Shown here one piece after another: positions 59,119 through 64,000 of a stretch of 64,000 nt of DNA. The notes below the pieces were generated by a model. That model was not told the origin of the DNA. It searched no databases and saw only the letters and a list, made by a program, of their open reading frames with translations. Made by a program: the position numbers and the translations under genes. This DNA is from Pseudomonas sp. RIT-PI-q (GTDB lineage Bacteria > Pseudomonadota > Gammaproteobacteria > Pseudomonadales > Pseudomonadaceae): positions 248,001 to 312,000 of the forward strand of contig NZ_LHPC01000007.1 of assembly GCF_001297125.1 (NCBI RefSeq), given 5' to 3'. Numbering within the stretch: position 1 is the stretch's first letter; every line of letters begins with the position of its first letter.

Positions 59119-60312
59119 TTACTCGATGATTTTGGCTACGACGCCAGCGCCGACGGTACGACCGCCTTCACGGATAGCGAAACGCAGACCGTCTTCCATT
59201 GCGATGGTCTTGATCAGGGTGACAACCATTTTGATGTTGTCGCCTGGCATTACCATTTCAACGCCTTCCGGCAGTTCGCAGTTACCAGTCACGTCAGTAG
59301 TACGGAAGTAGAACTGTGGACGGTAGCCTTTGAAGAACGGAGTGTGACGACCGCCTTCTTCTTTGCTCAGAACGTAGACTTCAGCTTCGAACTTGGTGTG
59401 CGGCTTAACCGAACCCGGCTTAACCAGAACCTGACCACGCTCAACGTCGTCACGCTTGGTACCACGCAGCAGGACGCCGCAGTTCTCGCCAGCACGACCT
59501 TCGTCGAGCAGCTTACGGAACATTTCAACACCGGTGCAGGTGGTGACGGTGGTGTCACGCAGACCAACGATTTCCAGTGGATCCTGAACCTTGACGATAC
59601 CGCGCTCGATACGGCCAGTTACAACAGTACCGCGACCGGAGATCGAGAATACGTCTTCGATTGGCATCAGGAACGGCTTGTCGATAACACGGACTGGATC
59701 CGGGATGTAGCTGTCCAGAGTCTCAACCAGTTTACGAACGGCAGTGGTGCCCATTTCGTTGTCGTCTTGGCCGTTCAGAGCCATCAGAGCCGAACCGATG
59801 ATGATCGGAGTGTCGTCGCCTGGGAAGTCGTAAGTGCTCAGCAGATCGCGCACTTCCATCTCAACAAGTTCCAGCAGCTCAGCGTCGTCAACCATGTCAG
59901 CCTTGTTCAGGAAGACAACGATGTACGGAACGCCAACCTGACGGGACAGCAGGATGTGCTCACGGGTTTGCGGCATCGGACCATCAGCGGCCGAGCAAAC
60001 CAGGATAGCGCCGTCCATCTGAGCAGCACCGGTGATCATGTTCTTCACATAGTCAGCGTGACCTGGGCAGTCAACGTGAGCGTAGTGACGGATCAGCGAG
60101 TTGTATTCAACGTGCGCGGTGTTGATGGTGATACCACGAGCCTTTTCTTCCGGAGCGCTGTCGATCTTGTCGAAAGCAACAACGGCCGAACCGAAAACTT
60201 CGGAGCAGACGCGAGTCAGAGCAGCGGTCAGCGTGGTTTTACCGTGGTCGACGTGACCGATGGTGCCAACGTTGACGTGCGGGAGGGTACGGTCAAATTT
60301 TTCTTTAGCCAC
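59119..60312 (-). CDS. tuf: Elongation factor Tu
   Basis: The 397-residue GTPase carries aminoacyl-tRNA to the ribosome. G-domain motifs are GHVDHGKTT (about residues 18-26), [16 protein letters not shown] and GSALMAL. The switch and domains 2 and 3 follow ([12 protein letters not shown]). Pseudomonas usually has a second copy near secE, outside this window. It follows fusA by 31 bases. Confidence 0.98.
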   Translation of the reverse strand: MAKEKFDRTLPHVNVGTIGHVDHGKTTLTAALTRVCSEVFGSAVVAFDKIDSAPEEKARGITINTAHVEYNSLIRHYAHVDCPGHADYVKNMITGAAQMDGAILVCSAADGPMPQTREHILLSRQVGVPYIVVFLNKADMVDDAELLELVEMEVRDLLSTYDFPGDDTPIIIGSALMALNGQDDNEMGTTAVRKLVETLDSYIPDPVRVIDKPFLMPIEDVFSISGRGTVVTGRIERGIVKVQDPLEIVGLRDTTVTTCTGVEMFRKLLDEGRAGENCGVLLRGTKRDDVERGQVLVKPGSVKPHTKFEAEVYVLSKEEGGRHTPFFKGYRPQFYFRTTDVTGNCELPEGVEMVMPGDNIKMVVTLIKTIAMEDGLRFAIREGGRTVGAGVVAKIIE

Positions 60313-60343
60313 GACAATTAACTCCTAGCCTAAAGGGGCTGAA

Positions 60344-62449
60344 TCAGCCTTGTTTTTTGGTAACGGTTTCGACGATGTGCGACGGAGCCGTATTGTATTT
60401 TTTGAATTCCATAGAGTAGCTTGCGCGACCTTGGGACATGGAACGGACGTCGGTTGCGTAACCGAACATCTCACCCAGCGGAACCTCGGCGCGAATCACT
60501 TTGCCGGAAACCGTGTCTTCCATACCCAGGATCATGCCGCGACGACGGTTAAGGTCGCCCATCACGTCACCCATATAGTCTTCAGGCGTAACAACCTCTA
60601 CCGCCATGATCGGCTCGAGCAACTCACCACCGCCCTTCTGGGCCAGTTGCTTGGTCGCCATGGAAGCAGCCACCTTAAACGCCATCTCGTTCGAGTCGAC
60701 GTCGTGGTAGGAACCATCAAACACGGTAGCCTTCAGGCCGATCAGCGGATAGCCGGCGACAACGCCGTTCTTCATCTGCTCTTCGATACCCTTCTGGATA
60801 GCCGGGATGTATTCCTTAGGAACCACACCACCCACTACTTCGTTCAAGAATTGCAGACCTTCCTGACCTTCGTCAGCAGGAGCAAAACGAATCCAGCAAT
60901 GACCGAACTGGCCACGACCACCGGATTGACGAACGAACTTGCCTTCGATTTCGCAGCTCTTCGTGATGCGCTCACGGTACGAAACTTGAGGCTTACCGAT
61001 GTTGGCTTCGACGTTGAACTCACGGCGCATCCGGTCAACCAGGATGTCCAGGTGCAACTCGCCCATGCCAGAGATGATCGTTTGACCAGTCTCTTCATCA
61101 GTCTTGACGCGGAAAGACGGGTCTTCCTGAGCGAGTTTGCCCAGAGCGATACCCATTTTTTCCTGGTCGTCCTTGGTCTTAGGCTCTACGGCAACCGAAA
61201 TAACCGGCTCCGGGAAGTCCATGCGAACCAGGATGATTGGCTTGTCAGCGTTGCACAAAGTCTCACCAGTGGTGACGTCCTTCATGCCGATCAAGGCCGC
61301 GATGTCGCCAGCGCGTACTTCCTTGATTTCTTCACGGGCGTTTGCGTGCATTTGCACCATACGACCCACGCGCTCTTTCTTGCCTTTAACCGAGTTGATC
61401 ACGCCGTCGCCGGAGGCCAACACGCCCGAGTAAACGCGGACGAAGGTCAAGGTGCCCACGAATGGGTCGGTAGCGATCTTGAACGCCAGAGCCGAGAACG
61501 GCTCGCTGTCGTCTGCGTGACGCTCCATTTCCTTGGTCTCGTCATCCGGGTCAGTACCCTTGATGGCAGGAATGTCGGTAGGAGCAGGCAGGTAGTCGAT
61601 AACGGCGTCGAGAACCAGGGGAACACCCTTGTTCTTGAAGGAAGAACCGCAAACAGCCAGAACGATCTCACCAGCGATAGTACGCTGACGCAGAGCGGCC
61701 TTGATTTCCACGTTGGTGAGTTCTTCACCTTCGAGGTACTTGTTCATCAGCTCTTCGCTGGCTTCGGCCGCAGCTTCAACCATGTTGCCGCGCCACTCGT
61801 CAGCCAGTTCCTGCAATTCAGCAGGGATAGGCTTACGAACTGGAACCATGCCTTTGTCAGCGTCGTTCCAGTAAACAGCTTCCATGGCGATCAGATCGAT
61901 CTGACCCTGGAAGTTGTCTTCGGAACCGATAGCCAACTGGATTGGCACCGGGGTGTGACCCAGACGCTGCTTGATCTGACCGATCACGCGCAGGAAGTTC
62001 GCACCAGCACGGTCCATCTTGTTTACGTAAACAAGACGTGGAACGCCGTATTTGTTGGCTTGACGCCATACGGTTTCCGACTGAGGCTCAACACCCGAGG
62101 TGCCGCAGAACACAACGACCGCGCCGTCGAGTACACGCAGGGAACGTTCAACTTCAATAGTGAAGTCAACGTGGCCCGGGGTGTCGATGACATTGAAGCG
62201 GTATTGGTCTTTGTGCTGCTTCTCGGAACCCTGCCAGAAGGCGGTAATAGCAGCAGAAGTAATGGTAATACCACGCTCCTGCTCCTGCACCATCCAGTCT
62301 GTGGTCGCGGCGCCGTCATGCACCTCGCCCATCTTGTGACTTTTGCCAGTGTAAAAAAGGACGCGCTCGGTGGTGGTGGTTTTACCAGCATCCACGTGAG
62401 CAACGATACCGATGTTACGGTAGCGGTTAATCGGTGTAGTACGAGCCAT
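60344..62449 (-). CDS. fusA: Elongation factor G
   Basis: The 701-residue translocase GTPase has [15 protein letters not shown] (G1), DTPGHVDFT (G3), [10 protein letters not shown] (G4) and domains II-V (domain IV segment [15 protein letters not shown]). It moves tRNA-mRNA by one codon. It follows rpsG by 30 bases. Pseudomonas genomes often hold a second fusA elsewhere; this is the str-operon copy. Confidence 0.98.
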   Translation of the reverse strand: MARTTPINRYRNIGIVAHVDAGKTTTTERVLFYTGKSHKMGEVHDGAATTDWMVQEQERGITITSAAITAFWQGSEKQHKDQYRFNVIDTPGHVDFTIEVERSLRVLDGAVVVFCGTSGVEPQSETVWRQANKYGVPRLVYVNKMDRAGANFLRVIGQIKQRLGHTPVPIQLAIGSEDNFQGQIDLIAMEAVYWNDADKGMVPVRKPIPAELQELADEWRGNMVEAAAEASEELMNKYLEGEELTNVEIKAALRQRTIAGEIVLAVCGSSFKNKGVPLVLDAVIDYLPAPTDIPAIKGTDPDDETKEMERHADDSEPFSALAFKIATDPFVGTLTFVRVYSGVLASGDGVINSVKGKKERVGRMVQMHANAREEIKEVRAGDIAALIGMKDVTTGETLCNADKPIILVRMDFPEPVISVAVEPKTKDDQEKMGIALGKLAQEDPSFRVKTDEETGQTIISGMGELHLDILVDRMRREFNVEANIGKPQVSYRERITKSCEIEGKFVRQSGGRGQFGHCWIRFAPADEGQEGLQFLNEVVGGVVPKEYIPAIQKGIEEQMKNGVVAGYPLIGLKATVFDGSYHDVDSNEMAFKVAASMATKQLAQKGGGELLEPIMAVEVVTPEDYMGDVMGDLNRRRGMILGMEDTVSGKVIRAEVPLGEMFGYATDVRSMSQGRASYSMEFKKYNTAPSHIVETVTKKQG

Positions 62450-62479
62450 AAAGCCCTCGCAAAATTAGTGACGCTAAAA

Positions 62480-63067
<588 letters not shown>

Positions 63068-63439
63068 CTACTTAGGCTTCTTGGTACCGTACTTCGAACG
63101 ACCCTGGTTACGACCTTTAACGCCGGAAGTATCCAAAGAACCGCGTACGGTGTGGTAACGAACACCTGGCAAGTCTTTTACACGACCGCCGCGGATCAGT
63201 ACCACGCTGTGCTCTTGCAGGTTGTGGCCTTCACCGCCGATGTACGAGGAAACCTCGAAACCGTTGGTCAGACGCACACGGCATACTTTACGCAGTGCCG
63301 AGTTAGGTTTTTTCGGCGTGGTGGTATACACACGGGTGCATACGCCACGACGTTGCGGGCAGTTCTGCAGCGCAGGCACGTCGGATTTCTCGACGATACG
63401 CTTACGCGGCTGACGTACCAGCTGGTTGATAGTTGCCAT
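63068..63439 (-). CDS. rpsL: 30S ribosomal protein S12
   Basis: The 123-residue decoding protein has wild-type K43 and K88 ([12 protein letters not shown] and [13 protein letters not shown]), so it should be streptomycin sensitive. D89 in the VKDLPG loop is the residue methylthiolated by RimO, the reaction linked to YcaO (a YcaO fusion lies at 35475-37679). It is the first gene of the str operon. Confidence 0.98.
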   Translation of the reverse strand: MATINQLVRQPRKRIVEKSDVPALQNCPQRRGVCTRVYTTTPKKPNSALRKVCRVRLTNGFEVSSYIGGEGHNLQEHSVVLIRGGRVKDLPGVRYHTVRGSLDTSGVKGRNQGRSKYGTKKPK

Positions 63440-63530
63440 CTACTAGCTCCACTGTTGTCTTGCGACGCTATTGTCTTGCAAGAAAAGCAAAATGGCAGGA
63501 ACGAATTCCCGCCAAATTTAGGGGTACAAG

Positions 63531-63559
63531 AGTCTAAAGAGGATCTTGCCCCCAGTCAA
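63531..63559 (-). promoter_or_regulatory. str operon promoter
   Basis: On the minus strand TTGACT (63554-63559), a 17-base spacer and TAGACT (63531-63536). A leader of about 85 bases precedes rpsL. It is a near match to the S10 promoter. It lies in the rpoC-rpsL gap, so the str operon need not depend on read-through from rpoBC. Confidence 0.7.
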
Positions 63560-63562
63560 GGC

Positions 63563-63634
63563 AAGGCCCCGATCTCCCCGCTCATCCAACCTCGACAAAT
63601 TGTCTCGATTCGATGAACGGAATGACCGGGGCCT
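63563..63634 (-). other. Terminator-like inverted repeat after rpoC
   Basis: AAGGCCCCG (63563-63571) can pair with CGGGGCCT (63627-63634) around a loop of about 55 bases. There is no clear U-run after it, so it is at best a weak terminator. Its lower end abuts the -35 of the str promoter. Confidence 0.35.
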
Positions 63635-63655
63635 CACGCTCATTTACCGCAGAAC

Positions 63656-64000
<345 letters not shown>

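Overview
This is a chromosomal window from a fluorescent Pseudomonas, most likely the P. fluorescens group. The evidence is high GC, many GTG/TTG starts, intergenic REP palindromes built on GGGAGCGGGCTTGCCCGCGA, and gene order that, as far as I recall, parallels P. aeruginosa PA4047-PA4069 on the left and the PA4232-rpoC block on the right. I see no prophage, insertion sequence, CRISPR array, tRNA or rRNA. 

Left part (1-18.2 kb). A chain on the minus strand carries riboflavin, thiamine and phospholipid functions: nrdR, ribD, ribE, ribBA (a RibBX-type fusion), ribH, nusB, thiL, pgpA and a solute-binding protein, followed by a second chain of ribA, a small membrane protein and a BtuF-like cobalamin-binding protein. 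On the plus strand follow a YbaY-type lipoprotein, a methyltransferase, a CnoX-like thioredoxin, and a zinc-linked locus (histidine-rich ZrgA/DUF2796 protein with a Zur-like box, MacB-type ABC transporter, DUF3299 protein). An OmpW/OprG porin with an ANR/FNR-like box comes next, then an overlapping epimerase and sugar-nucleotide reductase pair on the minus strand.

Middle (18.2-45 kb). This holds the giant helicase lhr, a large MscS channel and an AraJ-like MFS pump. A 134-bp tandem REP array separates the pump from a four-gene operon (DUF72, YbhP-like phosphatase, ClsB, YbhN-like). Then come an overlapping hydrolase and DUF3182 ATP-grasp-like pair, a GlxA-type regulator divergent from an isochorismatase-fold hydrolase, and an OsmC-YcaO fusion. 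The block ends with ssb and a YajR-like MFS protein, divergent from uvrA, followed by a heme-ligand-lacking bacterioferritin (FtnA type) and katA.

Right part (45-64 kb). The full str, S10, spc and alpha clusters lie on the minus strand, from the 3' end of rpoC through rpsL, rpsG, fusA, tuf, rpsJ and on to rpoA and rplQ. I find four strong-looking promoters in it, all with 17-bp spacers. One sits in an unusually long gap between rpsN and rpsH, next to terminator-like hairpins. No REP elements occur right of 43.0 kb.

Nothing here is a clearly new defence or mobile system. The observations most worth testing are the split of the spc operon at rpsN/rpsH, the OsmC-YcaO fusion, the DUF3182/hydrolase pair, the DUF72 gene fused by overlap to a cardiolipin-synthase operon, and the REP tandem array.
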